This document shows, one piece after another, positions 18,358 through 30,271 of a stretch of 64,000 nt of DNA. Position 1 is the first letter of the stretch; each line of letters begins with the position of its first letter. The DNA comes from Flammulina velutipes (taxonomy: Eukaryota > Basidiomycota > Agaricomycetes > Agaricales > Physalacriaceae). Location of the stretch: the NCBI GenBank assembly GCA_011800155.1, contig CM022368.1, forward strand, positions 1,240,001-1,304,000, written 5' to 3'. Below the pieces are notes generated by a model. That model saw only the letters and a list, made by a program, of their open reading frames with translations. It made no database searches and had not been told where the DNA came from. Both the position numbers and the translations under genes were made by a program.

Positions 18358-20133
18358 ATGTCTGGACGTCGAAAGAATACTCAAACTGCAACTGCTGCTG
18401 CTGCGGCCAAGGCCAAGAAGGCTGCTGCTGCTGCTGCTGCCAAAGCTCAGAAGGCTGAGCAAGACGCTGGTGTGTTATATTGTTATGTTTAATAGGATAT
18501 ATGTTAACTCTTCTGCTTAGCTGTGCGCATGCGTGCGGCGGCGCTCAAGGCTCATCTTCTCAAGGCGCTCAGTCAGCAACAAGCTGATGCTGAGTTGGAC
18601 TCTGGCTCCTCATCCGGACGCAACAAGAGTGAGACTCCTGATCCTCCGTCCGGTACTGTTGCACCCTCGCAGCAGGAGCTCGATGATGACGACGACGACG
18701 GCCTTGGCTTTGAATTACCTATTGCCTCTTCCCCACCTCACTTCGTAGAGGATGAGGATTACAACGGAGATCTTCCACCTTCGTCGGATGTGTTTGATAT
18801 TGGTCTAGAGTCTGACGACGAGCTGGTGCGTTTTTGTTTCTTCACAATGAATTGTGTACTAATATTCTTGCAGGATGTGGCCGATGTCTGCACTCCCACT
18901 CGTCCTCGCAAGCGCGTCGCTTCTGGCGGCCTGTCCACTGCACCAATGCAGAAGAGGCAGAGAATCCCTCCTGGTCTTACCGCCCACCCGGACGACATTC
19001 GGGGCAAGCGCAAGATGTCTCACTTCACTCCCCGTACTGCCCGTGTCATGGCCAAAGTGAAGACCGTCGCTCGTGGTCAGACTGTTACTGCCAATGCCTT
19101 TGTTCCCCCCGAAAGCCGCCTTGAATACTACAAGAGTCTCATCTCCGAAGTTGCTCATGATCCCAAGATGGGCTCAGAGGACATGGTCAAGACAGTTCTT
19201 CGCATTTTGAACAATTGCGTTGAGTCTGGATCGATGAACATCTTTGGGGACTTTGTGAGTCTGTCCTCTTGTATGTTTCTTTGTTCTAACTCTTTCGTAG
19301 ATTCATTACGGGGATGGCGACATCAAGTATCGGATGATGACGCATGTTCGGAGTGCCATCCATCCTTTGGTCACGTCGTGTGGGACTGACAAGGCTAGCA
19401 TTCAGACAAACGTCGCCTGGCTGAAGAGTACACTGGCCTTCATCTTTGGCAACTTGGACATGAAGGTTCGTCTCTTCTTTTCTTATCATTCACATATATA
19501 CTAATGTTGTCCAAGTCGAAGACATTTGATGCTGACAAGCAGTTCCTGGCTGAGTGGTTTGTCCTGGTACTTCGATGGTATCTTTTCGAACAACAGGGCA
19601 AGAGTGATCTTCCTGGCTTTCATGCTATCATTGGAGTGCAGCAAATTCCCGGGCCCACTATTGCTTTGCTTTCAACCATGGTATGTCTTCTTCTTTCTGT
19701 CTTTTACTGATACTTATCTCTTCCTTTAGGCGTTCCATGTCCTTACAGAGTGGGAAGATGGGACACACTCTCGGGCTGACTTTAATCATAAGTCGTCGTC
19801 CCGGTGCGTCTTTTTTCTTGTTGACTAGCCCGTCTAATATCTTTTGCTTTAGTTATCTGGATTTTCTGGCCCGCATTGATAAGCTCCAAAAGCTAGCTCC
19901 GGATTACTGGACTGAAGTTTCTACTGGTATCTTCGAAGACATTGTGTACGTCTTCTACTTGTATTTGTTTTGCTTCTAACTTCTTTTTCAGCCGTCAGTC
20001 CAACAAGCAATGGCTTCTTCAGAAGGCCATGGACGACGTGGCTGATGATAATATTGATTATAGTAAGATCCAAGCAGCTGCTCAGGCTCGTCGAGCAGCT
20101 GTTGGTGCTACTGCCTCGTCGTCGTCCTCTTAA
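18358..20133 (+). CDS. DUF6532-like cargo protein, element 1
   Basis: Eight exons (18358-18469, 18521-18825, 18874-19254, 19301-19465, 19516-19680, 19730-19803, 19853-19945, 19992-20133) encode 478 residues. The N-terminus is an Ala/Lys helix (AAAAKAKKAAAAAAAKAQKA), then an Asp-rich acidic patch, a basic nuclear signal (RPRKRVASGG) and a helical C-terminal half with IHYGDGDIKYRMMTHVRSAI, LRWYLFEQQGKSDLPGFHAI and YLDFLARIDKLQKLAPDYW. That half resembles the basidiomycete DUF6532 domain, but I give this as tentative. Its role is unknown; charge and layout suggest a nuclear, perhaps DNA- or chromatin-associated protein. All seven introns recur at the same places in element 2. Confidence 0.75.
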
Positions 20134-20974
20134 TCATTTTATTCTGTCTTTACTCCTGTGCATACTCTATCATCACTATATCGTCTATCTACACTCACTA
20201 GTAATCTGGTTTGGTTTTTATATTTGCTTGTATGGATAGCTAGCCTTTAGGGGTTTTAGTTTCCAATAATAATCATGATTTAGTCCGCATTTTTATCTGG
20301 TTTTGTAAGGATAATTTTAGTAGCTTCGTCTTCTTAAAGCTTTATTCAAGCATACTTGATGATTTCCTCAAGACAGGTTTATGTTTCTCTCATGCTACTT
20401 GTAGGTGTAACTCTATATCAAGCTCTGACATATGTATGTCAATAGTATTCTTAATGATGACTCTGAGTCCTCTTCATGTTAAGGCCTTATAGGTTGTGTA
20501 ACCTAGAGTATTACTTATGATTGACTACAAGTTACATTGAGTTAACTCTACAAACAAGATAATACTTTGAGTATTGTATAGGTAGACCTAATGTAAAGGT
20601 TCAAAGATAGATCGTACCTAGAGTATACCTACCGTACCCTGTTCGTTGATCTGTGGTTCACATAGAGTTGAGTTTATAGACAGCACTTGACCTATCGCTA
20701 AATGTAAGTACTACAGAAGTATACTGTGAGTCAAGGTTCAAGCTATTACAATACTTAGAGTATTCTACAAGTCATACTTCTGCATACTTCAGGTTATTGC
20801 TTTCTTGTTCTTGAACTATAGGTAGAGCAAAGTATCATCTCAATACTTAGGTACATCGGGGATTTATTCAAGCTTTCTTCAAGTTACTTAAGGTCAAGTC
20901 TTGACCTGAACCTTTACCTGAAGTCAACCGGGACCTGAGCAACCTAGGCTTACTAGGTTAACTGAGGCTAGCTA
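20134..20974. repeat. Element 1 right subterminal region
   Basis: AT-rich, gene-free, with many degenerate copies of short motifs such as CCTAGAGTAT, GAGTATACCTA, TTCAAG and CTACAAGT in both orientations. The last 100 bp (CTGAACCTTTACCTG, then CCTGAGCAACCTAGG) are closely matched by the right end of element 2. Confidence 0.6.
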
Positions 20975-20998
20975 AGGCCAGGAGGGCTTTTCCTGATG
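20975..20998 (-). repeat. Element 1 right terminal inverted repeat
   Basis: Exact reverse complement of 8662-8685, followed by the AC target duplication. Confidence 0.95.
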
Positions 20999-21342
20999 AC
21001 CTGGAACCATTCGCAAGAGACCCACTGGAATGGGACAAAGTACGCGACCACATCGGCAAAAAAACTTATAGCGCCGGTGTCTTCGCCATATACCCCGCGA
21101 AATCTGGAGGTGGCGACACTGTCTGCCACGTCTGCAAACTCGACAATCATCTCTCATTCCATTGCACTTTCTCCAACGACGACCTGGAGTGGACGGGTCC
21201 ATACGGCACGCCGGACCAGATGGAAAAAGCTAAGGCGCCGCAACCGTCGTCATCGTCGTCGTCGAAGACGCTGCCGGCCAAGGACTTCAACCGAGGTCGA
21301 CAGAGAGGCGACCGAGGACAGAGACGTCGCGGTCGAGGATAA
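20999..21342 (+). pseudogene. LINE ORF1, 3' part with zinc knuckle
   Basis: Continues the frame broken at 8661: TAC (with AC duplicated) is followed by CTG GAA CCA TTC. The segment LEPFARDPLEWDKVRDHIGK leads to VCHVCKLDNHLSFHC, a CCHC zinc knuckle with spacing C-2-C-4-H-4-C, and an Arg/Gly-rich basic tail ending at TAA 21340-21342. A knuckle and basic tail at the C-terminus are normal for nucleic-acid-binding ORF1 proteins of fungal LINEs. Confidence 0.8.
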
Positions 21343-22295
21343 GACTCCCGGCGACATGTCCCACCTACGCTCGTAAACATTGCTCAACCATGCTGTACCA
21401 TACCTCTCTCGATATGTTCGTACTTTGCTCTCACCTGCTGCTTTCGATATGTATATTGCCAAACTCTTCACAATACATTACCACTCTGTACATGATTCTT
21501 GATACTGTAACTTCTCAATATGTCACACATACACTCCTTGCAAGAATGAAATACTGATATGTGTATACAAACACGACGTGCTTGAAGATAAAGCTGGAAT
21601 AGTGTTTCCAATCAAAATCCCGGCCTGGGGCCGGAAGAAGTCGCGCGAGCTACAAGAGCGCGCGCAAACACGTATCGCCCACATTTACTGACTGCTGTAG
21701 CCGCGGCAGGACAGGAAAGCGAGACGTGAATATATCTTGATGGTTGAGGAAAACAAGCGTTAAAACTTGTGGATCCGGAAATCATCAGGCCAGCAGCCCT
21801 GGCTAGCAAAGAGTCCCGAAGGTGTAGCCCAGTAATACACCGGAAGGTCTTGAGCAAAATAGTAGTCTAGTACCTCGGCAGGGTGCTAGATGAAACCAAC
21901 CAACCGCAACAGACACAACAACAACGAAGAAAACAACAAACGGTGAGTTTTTAACAGGTCCGGCCACTCGTAACGTCGACTCTGGAGAGCGCGATTCCAA
22001 CGCCCATGGCTTCGCGAATTTCGATGAAAGAGTTCGACGGGTTGGGGATTTCTCAGGCCTTCCAGAGGATGGCAGAGGAGAGATCCACGGCCCATCTGAG
22101 GAAGGAAGGCCTACCCCTCATGTTTGTCAACCTGAGGGGCGCACCACGGCAGGTGTAGATGTACACGGCGTACATGAGTTACACGGCGATAACTCTGTCC
22201 CAGATGGGCATGACGCACGGCGCGTCAACCAGCAAACGGCAGCTGGTAATGCACTCAGAACAGAGCACGGCGCTCAGAGGCGAGAGGGACAGACA
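21343..22295. other. LINE inter-ORF region
   Basis: No separate gene. From 21894 to the first in-frame ATG at 22296 the ORF2 frame is already open but has no ATG (about 134 codons). ORF2 could therefore start at a non-ATG codon, be joined by splicing (a TTTTTAACAG acceptor-like site lies at about 21948-21957), or be reached by reinitiation. Confidence 0.5.
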
Positions 22296-25200
22296 ATGAA
22301 TCCCACACAACGGCCAGTAGTAGAGAAGGTCGGAGGAGCTAGACAGAAAAAGCGATGCAAATTAAACACAAAGGCAACAATACGAGTCGCCGGACTCAAC
22401 ATAAGTGGGCATGGGAACGTGAACCCGTATCACCCTGACAACAAATGGAACCACATACCTCAAATGATGAGAGAGAAACGTATAGGAATCCTGGTAGTCG
22501 GCGAAGCTCACCTTAACGAAGAACGTCATAGAAAGATATCAGACATACACGAGAGGTCCCTCAAGATCTTCTATTCGGAGGGCCCAGAAGGCGAGAATGC
22601 CAAAGGAGTAGCTATCGTTCTAAACAAAGCAATCACAAATACCGAGGACGTCACAGCCATTGAAGTAGTTCCCGGAAGAGCCCTATTACTAACCACAAAT
22701 TGGCACGGAGAGGAGAAGATGTCAATACTCGGTATATATGCCGATAACGACCCAAGGGACAACGCAGAACTGTGGAAGTTGATTGAACAATTCTTTGAGA
22801 CAAACAGAAGAGTTCGTCGACCAGATATCGTACTGGGAGACTTCAACGTAGTGGAGGACGCGATAGATAGACTTCCGCCAAGGCACGATCCAGATAAAGC
22901 AGTCCTAGCACTCGACTCAATGAAGCTAAGCCTGCAGCTAGTGGATGGCTGGCGCGATACATACCCGGACAAACTGGACTTTACCTTCTCCTACCCCAGA
23001 GGCAAGTCACGACTTGACCGGATATACGCAAGAGACAATATCATCCAAAATAGTTGGGACTGGAAAATCGAAGAAAGTGGAATCAAGACAGACCACATGC
23101 TAGTAAGTGCACAGATAGCAAGCAATCAGACAGTAGAAACGAAAAGGGGCAGATGGACTATCCCGAAACACTTGCACAGCGACAAAAAGCTAACAGAGGA
23201 GATCAAAGCGTTGGGAAAGAGCAAGCTGTGTGACATGGAAGCGGTCACGGGAGACCTAAGAACAACAGACACGAACCCGCAGACCATATTCTACAGATTC
23301 AAGCTCGAACTAATAAGAGCTGCCCGCACTCGAGAAAAGGTGGTAATCCCCCGAGTCCAGAAGGCGATCCAGATCCTCGAAACAGAACGGGAGAACATAC
23401 TCAATGACCCAGACATAGAAAATGAAACAAAAATCCAAGAGACTGGAATAATTGAGGCGGAGGTCACGAGACTATCAAAAAAGAAACACACCTCTGCTAG
23501 AATGGCAGTAAAAATACGCCACATCATCGAAGGGGAGACCCTCTCCAAATCCTGGACTCAACTTGGAAAAGAAAAGAAGACAAGAGACCTCTTTAGACAG
23601 CTAAAGACAGGACAAGTCAACAAAGCAGGACTCCCAATATATGAAAGGGACTCCAACCGGATGGCAGGAATAATGCGACGTCACCATGATGAGTTACAAA
23701 GAGATGACATAAATGAAGCAACTATTGAAGAACGGTTAGAAGAGATATCGGATGTAACGGACATAATTGACAATGGACTCACAGACGATGAAAGGGCAGA
23801 GATAGACGAGGCAATAACAGAAGAAGACATTACCTTGGTCCTCCGGCGACTTGGAAACAACAAAGCTCCCGGTATAGACGGAATCACATATGAATACCTG
23901 AGGAAACTCATGATAGACTACGAAAACGATACAAAGAAGGAGGAAAGGTCCGGAAATGCCTTTAACATCATAAGAATGCTGATGTTAGTCTACAATGATA
24001 TCCTCGAACATGGAATGACACACGGGACAGAATTTGCAAAAGGCTGGATGTGCCCCATATACAAGAAGAACGACAAAACAGAGCCCGCAAACTATAGGCC
24101 AATTACACTACTTAACTCTGACTATAAGATATACACGAAGATCCTATCAATTCGTTTAGCAAGAACTGTACCGCGAATCATCCACAAAAACCAAGCTGGA
24201 TTCATCCCGGGACGGAATATCTATGACCAAGTAAAGCTCGTTCGAACCATCATCAATTACGCAGAAGCGACCGAGACTAATGGACTGATTGTGGCGCTCG
24301 ATCAGGAGAAGGCATATGATAAGATATCCCACGACTATTTATGGGAAGTTCTTGCGCGATTCAAACTGCCGGCGAAATTTATAGACTCACTGAAATCACT
24401 GTACAGTGATGCAGAAACACAAGTAATGATTAACGGCTTCCTAAGTAGACCGTTCAAGGTAACACGAGGGGTACGACAAGGTGATCCATTGTCATGCCTG
24501 TTATTTGACCTAGCGATTGAGCCACTCGCAATAATGCTGAGAAAATCAGGCCTGAGAGGAATTCCAATCCCCGACCCAGAACGAGTAGAAAATCTTGTAG
24601 CAACCTTATTTGCAGATGACACGACAACATACCTATCCGAGTATGATGACTTCGAAGATCTCCAAACAGTCCTTCAAACCTGGTGTAAAGCATCACGCGC
24701 TAAGTTCAACATAACCAAGACGGAAGTAATCCCGATCGGTACAGAAGAATACAGAAAACAAGTGATTGAGACTCGGAAAACACACAACACAAGCAGTGAA
24801 ATCCCTCAGAATGTTCATGTTGTCGAGGATGGTAATTCAGTCAGAGTGCTAGGCGGATGGGTTGGCAACAATGTTGATGATGTCGCCCCGTGGACAAAGA
24901 TCCTCACAGATATAGACCGACGACTCGCTATATGGGAAATGTCGAAGCCGACAATTGAAGGGAGAAGATTGGTGATCCTGATGGTTATTGGGGGGAAAAC
25001 TCAATACCTAAACATGGTTCAAGGTATGCCGGAATGCATAATGACCAAACTCAACCGCCGGATCAGTAGGTTTATGTGGGAAGGAAAACACCCCACCGTG
25101 AACTCAGAAAAGCTCAAACAAAGCAGTGCAGATGGAGGCAAAGATATACTTGACCTAGTAGCACGCAATGAAGCAATCACGATCATGTGGCTTAAATCAT

Positions 25201-25388
25201 ACCTTAACTTCGGCGAAAACCGCGCCACATGGGCCTTCTTTGCAGACGAACTCATAGCGAGACACGCTACAAAGGAGATTAGTCTAGAAGAATTCTGAAT
25301 CAACCAAAATGAATATATTCCTACAGTCATGGAACGCCACGAAGCTACCCAAAGACCTGAACAGCATGATCAAAACCGCCAAACTATA
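22296..25388 (+). pseudogene. LINE ORF2, endonuclease and reverse transcriptase part
   Basis: The frame 22296-25298 encodes 1000 residues. An AP-type endonuclease (about residues 25-270) shows GEAHL, VLGDFNVVEDAIDR, KSRLDRIYARDN and TDHMLV. The reverse transcriptase (about 515-800) shows NNKAPGIDGITYEYLRKL, YRPITLLNSDYKIYTK, GVRQGDPLSCLLF and the catalytic FADD near residue 772. A 1-nt insertion near 25285-25293 brings a TGA at 25296. In the +1 frame the sequence continues as KNSESTKMNIFLQSW up to 25388, where element 2 is inserted. The two domains nick target DNA and prime cDNA synthesis from the LINE RNA. Confidence 0.88.
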
Positions 25389-25417
25389 CATCAGGAAATG
25401 CCCTCCTGGCCTTGGTT
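25389..25417 (+). repeat. Element 2 left terminal inverted repeat
   Basis: Matches the reverse complement of 51265-51293 at 27 of 29 positions. Confidence 0.93.
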
Positions 25418-25799
25418 TCCAGTAGGTTTCATCATACTTTAATACCTAACTCTATGTAGGCCTCAGTTAACCTGACAGACCTGACAGACCTCATTGACCT
25501 ATATAGCCTAGGTATTCCCAGGTATACCTCAGTTATCTGCAAGTTAGTATAGCTACAACATGTACTTTAAGTAGATCTAAGATATCTTCAAGTCTAACAA
25601 ACTGTGGCCATTGACTTGAGTATACCTTGGACGGTCAGAAGTTACTGGATATTGCATCACAGACTCAAGTATACCATGGTTCACCTCAAGTGAGCTCAAC
25701 GGACTCTCTAAATCACTAGTTCAGTCATATCATTATACATTCAGTAGGTAGTTAGTAATGTAAATAAGTTCATGGTGAAGGTAATATACAACGAGTAAG
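25418..25799. repeat. Element 2 left subterminal region
   Basis: AT-rich and gene-free, with degenerate direct and inverted copies of motifs such as CCTGACAGA, AGGTATACC, CTTGAGTATACC and TTCAAGT, as at the ends of element 1. Confidence 0.55.
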
Positions 25800-28700
25800 C
25801 TACAAGTATATAGTCTGATACGAATAGAGACTCTGCCAATTATTGATCCGAAAATGAGTACAAGTATCTAAAATAGGTTCGTCTGTGTCCCATATACTTG
25901 ATGGGGTCTTGTCGAAGTCAGGAATTAGCATACATGATTGTCGAATATTGCCAAGCGGGATAATGGACCACGCGGGTTTACCGTTTCTAATATCTTTCGA
26001 AAGTGAAGGCATATTGTGCACTCTTGCGGCGCGCGGAGTTAGTTTCGGTTTGGTGAACCATTCGACATAGGCCAGTGGTTCCTTAGGCCAATATGACGGG
26101 GTTGGTATGTCGTCCCCTTTTATTGAGATTGCGCCAGGGATCTTGAATATAATTCGAATACGTCCGATGCGAGTTCCTACCAATGAGTCAGTGAATACTA
26201 TCAACAAGAGAAGGAGAAGAATAACTAACCGTCCAGTCCAGTAGACTCTGCGTCATCATCAGTGAGCACGACGACTGTGTCAAACCGTCCATCATCGACA
26301 GGAGTCGCACGGACCCAATCCTTTTCCAGTGTGTCGTCAAGGAGGCCCTCGCGACTGAACTTGAAAGAATGCCAGACGTCGATACGTTGGAAAGGCAGTG
26401 GATCATAGATAATGGGCGTTTTTGCTTTGAGCTGCTCGATGCCGTTGATATAGTCCCGAATGTTGGAAGCAAAGTCTGGAACACCATGCTGGCGAGCGAT
26501 AGCACCCAGGAGTTTTTTCGGAGCACTAGCAATCTTTGGAAGTTTGATGTGTTGATATGCGGCGGGGAGACTTGTCTGTGGAACCGTCTCGGTATCTTCG
26601 GAGGCTTTGTCCTTTGGTGGAGTCTGCGTCACAGAGGTAGTGTCGACATTCGCTGTCTGTGATGTCTGAGTAGACGAGGTGGCCTTGATGTCTAGATGAA
26701 GATGAATTAGATTTGCATTCAGACATTGAAGATATTTCAAAAACTACCTAGCTGCTCCCGGACCCATTGAAGGTAGTTTCTGAATCCATGAACACTCTCC
26801 TTCCGCGTAACCCATTCCGTCATCTGCGGAAATTCATCCCGCCGATTGGACGCGCGCCATCCCTTCTTCGAGTAGTCGATGTGTAGGCGTTCAAACATTT
26901 CAGTATTGTAGTTGTTGGTTGTTCCAAAAAGTCGAATCATGTCGACGTAGTGGCAGAGGGAATGATACTTGGGAATGTTGAAGTCATCGCGGACCCCAAC
27001 ATCGATGAAGTAGGCTTTGCTGTTGCGCCATGTAGCGAGAGCAACGTCCATGTACCCCAGAGTGTCGTTGTCGTGAGTGGGATACTGCGCTAGGTAAATG
27101 AAGTCCAATATGGCTCTGCAGGCCGTCACCGCTCGGTCATCCAGTTCGTCGGCTACACACCCCAAAAGAATCTTTCCCATATTCTTCCGTTCCGTCCCAC
27201 TAATCTGAGAGAGCGCGCTTATACCGTTCTTGAAGTGACGAACTCCTAAGGCCGGTGGAAGACATCGAATACGACGGTCGAGCTCTGCTTCTGTCATCAG
27301 AGTTTGGCACCATTCAAGGAGGTGTCTTAGAACACCCTGATATAGCTGATGAAGGACGTCCGGCGTCTGGGAAAGATGGATATTGGTGTAAGGAAGCCCC
27401 TCCCAGAACGGAGCTGGCACCGTCCCGTTGACGTTTTGAGCATTGCATGCCTTCAAATACGCTGTACGCGATGTGGTCGCCTCCTTCGCGCGTGACATGG
27501 CATCCAGAGTACTCCTCGGGGTTCGACGTTTGAACGTGTCCTCTTCGTCAAGTTCCGTAGCCCCTGCTGTGCACTTAGGGCAAGTGCCGTACTTGGAGCA
27601 AGTAACAAGACATTGCTCCGGGTAGTCAGCAACGTAGGCGGCCAGGACAGGATGTACGATACGAACGACCCCGTCGCCACTAGTCATCTCAACACCTTTG
27701 AGGCCGGCCTCCTTCAAGGGCTCAAACAGAACAGTCATCGCAGCGTGGAAAAGTCGTCGATAGCGAGCGGAGAGTTCGACTTTGGAAAGTGTCCCGCGAG
27801 TGATCTTTTCGACGGGGAGGTATCCAAGAAGGATACATGCCTGCTCAGAGGGCTTACGGCGAAGATGGCTAGGTATGTTTCCAAGGGTGAGATAGATGGG
27901 ATATGCTTGTTTGCTACCCGAAAACTGGGTGAGTTGTGTTTTGTCAGTGGAGACGATGATAGCCCCAAGAGTATGGCGTTTGGGCAGTAGGTCCTAGAAA
28001 TACTCAATACAACATTTGGATATTTGGCTAAAAAAACATACCTGGATCTTCCACCACCAGTCAGCCGTCCACATTTCGTTGATTATCCTTGTCTTCCGCT
28101 CCTGGTCGGTGAAGAGCTTTTTTGGCCTGTATACGAGGTATTTGGCAAGCTTGGGGTCGCCCCAGAGGCTCCGAATCGCCTCTAGTAAGTCGCGATGACG
28201 CAGAGTGAAGGGGTTGTCAGGACGGTCGGGAAATGTTATATGTTTCGTATGCCAAGTCCCAGCGCGACGAGGGATCTGATCGAGATTGCGATGTAAGCCT
28301 TTGGTATGAGAATAAGAGAGTCCCAGTTTCTCTTTGACCTACCAAGAAGTTAGCACTAGAAAAACAACAAATGAATAAAAACGCACCCCTTCGATACCCA
28401 GTAATCGATTGAAGGAGCTATGCCCGATCCCGTCTTCCACCATCCACTCAGCAACCTCCCAGTCCAGCTTCGAGGCAAAGGGATGGTATATATTGTGCGC
28501 ATCAAGATCTGCCTGCCCGCTACCGTCCATCTTTGCGTCGAGGGTCCCTAGTGTCGGAGCTGTGCCAAAAAGGGCTGCCCAACGTTCGTGAAGCCCACGC
28601 GCCATCTTGATAACAGCGCCAGCCTGCTTTGGGTGCTCGTCAATGACACGTCCGTCTTCCTCATCATTACCCTCTTCGCCGTCATCGAGATAACGCTGAC

Positions 28701-29184
28701 GAGCTCCCAGCATGCGGTTTAGTCGAGCGCGCAGAGTCGAAGGGCCTGGGCCTTCTTCTCCAATGGCGACGTCTGGGAGAACGACATCGTAGAGATCCTC
28801 GGGGTCGTTCATCTCCATGAGCTCCCGAAGTAGTTGAGGCGATGGGCCCAAAAGTTCGGGGCTGCCCTCGTCCGCCATCTCCAACCCGCTTCCTTCTTCT
28901 CCCTCCTCCTCCTCCTCCCCGTTGTCGTCGTCTTCCTCCTCCTCCTCCTCCTCCTCATAATCGCTTGTGGTGTCCCAAAAGGACGTAGTCATATCATAAA
29001 TGGATCCTGCGACAATTCTTGGTGACGGCGGTTGGGCGAGCTTGGTAGCAGACGCCTTTGCATGGCTAGGCCACCATTTGCAAGATTCCGCCTGCTTGAG
29101 ATGGCTGCGCATGTGTCCGTACGTGGCAAACGTGATCGTACACATCGGGTTCTCGCAACGGAAACCGGTGCTTTGGGAGGACAT
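25800..29184 (-). CDS. Plavaka-family transposase, element 2
   Basis: Five exons (28387-29184, 28042-28338, 26748-27993, 26230-26691, 25800-26176) encode 1059 residues. It is homologous to the element 1 transposase over the full length: the same C2H2-like finger (CENPMCTITFATYGHMRSHL), the VHPVLAAYVADYPEQCLVTC and KYGTCPKC core, and the same C-terminal domain (FTKPKLTPRAARVHNMPSLS). Intron positions agree with those of element 1. The acidic region carries Glu runs from a CTC-rich microsatellite in place of the Asp run. No stop or frameshift was found, so this copy may also be functional. It should act on the CATCAGG ends. Confidence 0.9.
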
Positions 29185-29727
29185 GCTGGCGTGTGTGGTG
29201 GAGGAAGAATGGAGAGAGATTTCGGAGCGAATGTGTCTGGATAAGGCAGCCTGAGCCAATCGATGGATCGGTGGTACTTGTGGGGATGAATTTTGATGCG
29301 ACGGTCATCTGTGAGGGCGCGGTCAGCAAATACAAACCAAAGAGAACCATCACATGGTTCTAACCAGCGATAACTCACCAGTAGATGTAGGAATGGCTAT
29401 ATGAAGGTCAGGCCAGGTCGCTTGCATGGATTCGAAACTGGTTCCGCATGAAAAGATGGGCAAGACGCTGGGCCATGACACAGGTAGCTGATTGTCGAAA
29501 TAAATGAACCGTTCGATTGGGGTTGCGGGTGAATTTACAGAGCACGAACATAGTCGTAGGGGCCGGTTTGAGGGTACGATGTCCATTTGCATGTGTGGCG
29601 CAAACACCGAACGACAAAAACGGCGTCCGGAGAGTGGAGGAAGCGTCCCAATGAATGTGAGCGGAATACATTGCCAGTTGAACCACTTCTATAGACGCAT
29701 ATTACGGGAACATGCATCTATAGCGCA

Positions 29728-29773
29728 CAGGAACGGGTCCAACGTGCGAAGGCAGCACAGGAACGGGTCCAGC
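29728..29773 (+). promoter_or_regulatory. Paired GGAACGGGTCCA motif, element 2
   Basis: CAGGAACGGGTCCAACGTGC and CAGGAACGGGTCCAGCGCGC lie about 31 bp apart, matching the pair and spacing in element 1. Confidence 0.55.
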
Positions 29774-29995
29774 GCGCTGCCCAAGTGACTGGCCAGTGTA
29801 AGAGGCTAAAGGTAAGGGGTCAGCGAGTTCTTACATTCACGAGCTTCAATGCTTACCGTCGCGCTACGATGATAGTAGGAGACAGCAAAGGTGACCGGGG
29901 TAGTGGCGGTGCAGTTCGCCCCGGTCCAACCGACATTTTCATCAGCAACTACAACAACAATACCGACTCTCTCACCGCCGTTCTGGAAATCAGTT

Positions 29996-30080
29996 GGACA
30001 CTCCCGCAGTGTTCAAATCGTGTCTCAACGACTGGCCGCTCCCGCAGTAGCCAGTTAGTCAGAAGCTCCCGAAGCCTCTG
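29996..30080 (+). promoter_or_regulatory. Three CCCGA/CCCGC-loop hairpins before cargo A, element 2
   Basis: Hairpin a: GGACACT-CCCGC-AGTGTTC (7 pairs, one G-U). Hairpin b: ACTGGCCGCT-CCCGC-AGTAGCCAGT (9 pairs, one mismatch). Hairpin c: CAGAAGCT-CCCGA-AGCCTCTG (7 pairs, one mismatch). In hairpin a the fifth pair is G-C in element 1 and A-T here, a compensatory change. Confidence 0.75.
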
Positions 30081-30271
30081 TTGTTGAACACAGCTGATAT
30101 CGTTTGCACATCTACCAGGGTGGACTTATTGGAATCTATTGGATAAACCGCCGTCATCGTTGTCTTATTCGGTCGCTAGTCTTCCCAGCATCGCACTGCT
30201 ATACTCTGCTTGTAACCAGTGCGTATTCTAACTGTCTTTGCTTTTTTGTTCGTTCTAATTTACTAGTAGTC

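Larger units (their letters stand above)
8662..20998 (+). mobile_element. Plavaka-type DNA transposon, element 1
   Basis: 12,337 bp bounded by a 24-bp perfect terminal inverted repeat starting CATCAGGAAAAGCCCT. Flanking AC dinucleotides (8660-8661 and 20999-21000) are the target duplication; deleting the element and one AC restores the LINE ORF1 frame. It carries a Plavaka-family transposase on the minus strand and three plus-strand cargo genes: cargo A, a TET/JBP-like dioxygenase and a DUF6532-like protein. Plavaka elements belong to the CACTA-like (CMC) superfamily, for which short 2-3 bp target duplications and repeat-rich subterminal regions are normal. All four genes look intact, so the element may be active. 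Confidence 0.9.
29185..30271. promoter_or_regulatory. Divergent transposase/cargo A promoter region, element 2
   Basis: A gene-free spacer with the same landmarks as in element 1: ACGGGAACATG and the paired GGAACGGGTCC motif, a CCGGGGTAGTGGCGGTGCA block (29896-29915), three hairpins (29996-30080) and a leader intron (GTGCGTATTC...TTACTAG) before the ATG. Sequence between these landmarks is mostly not alignable by eye, which highlights them. Confidence 0.6.
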
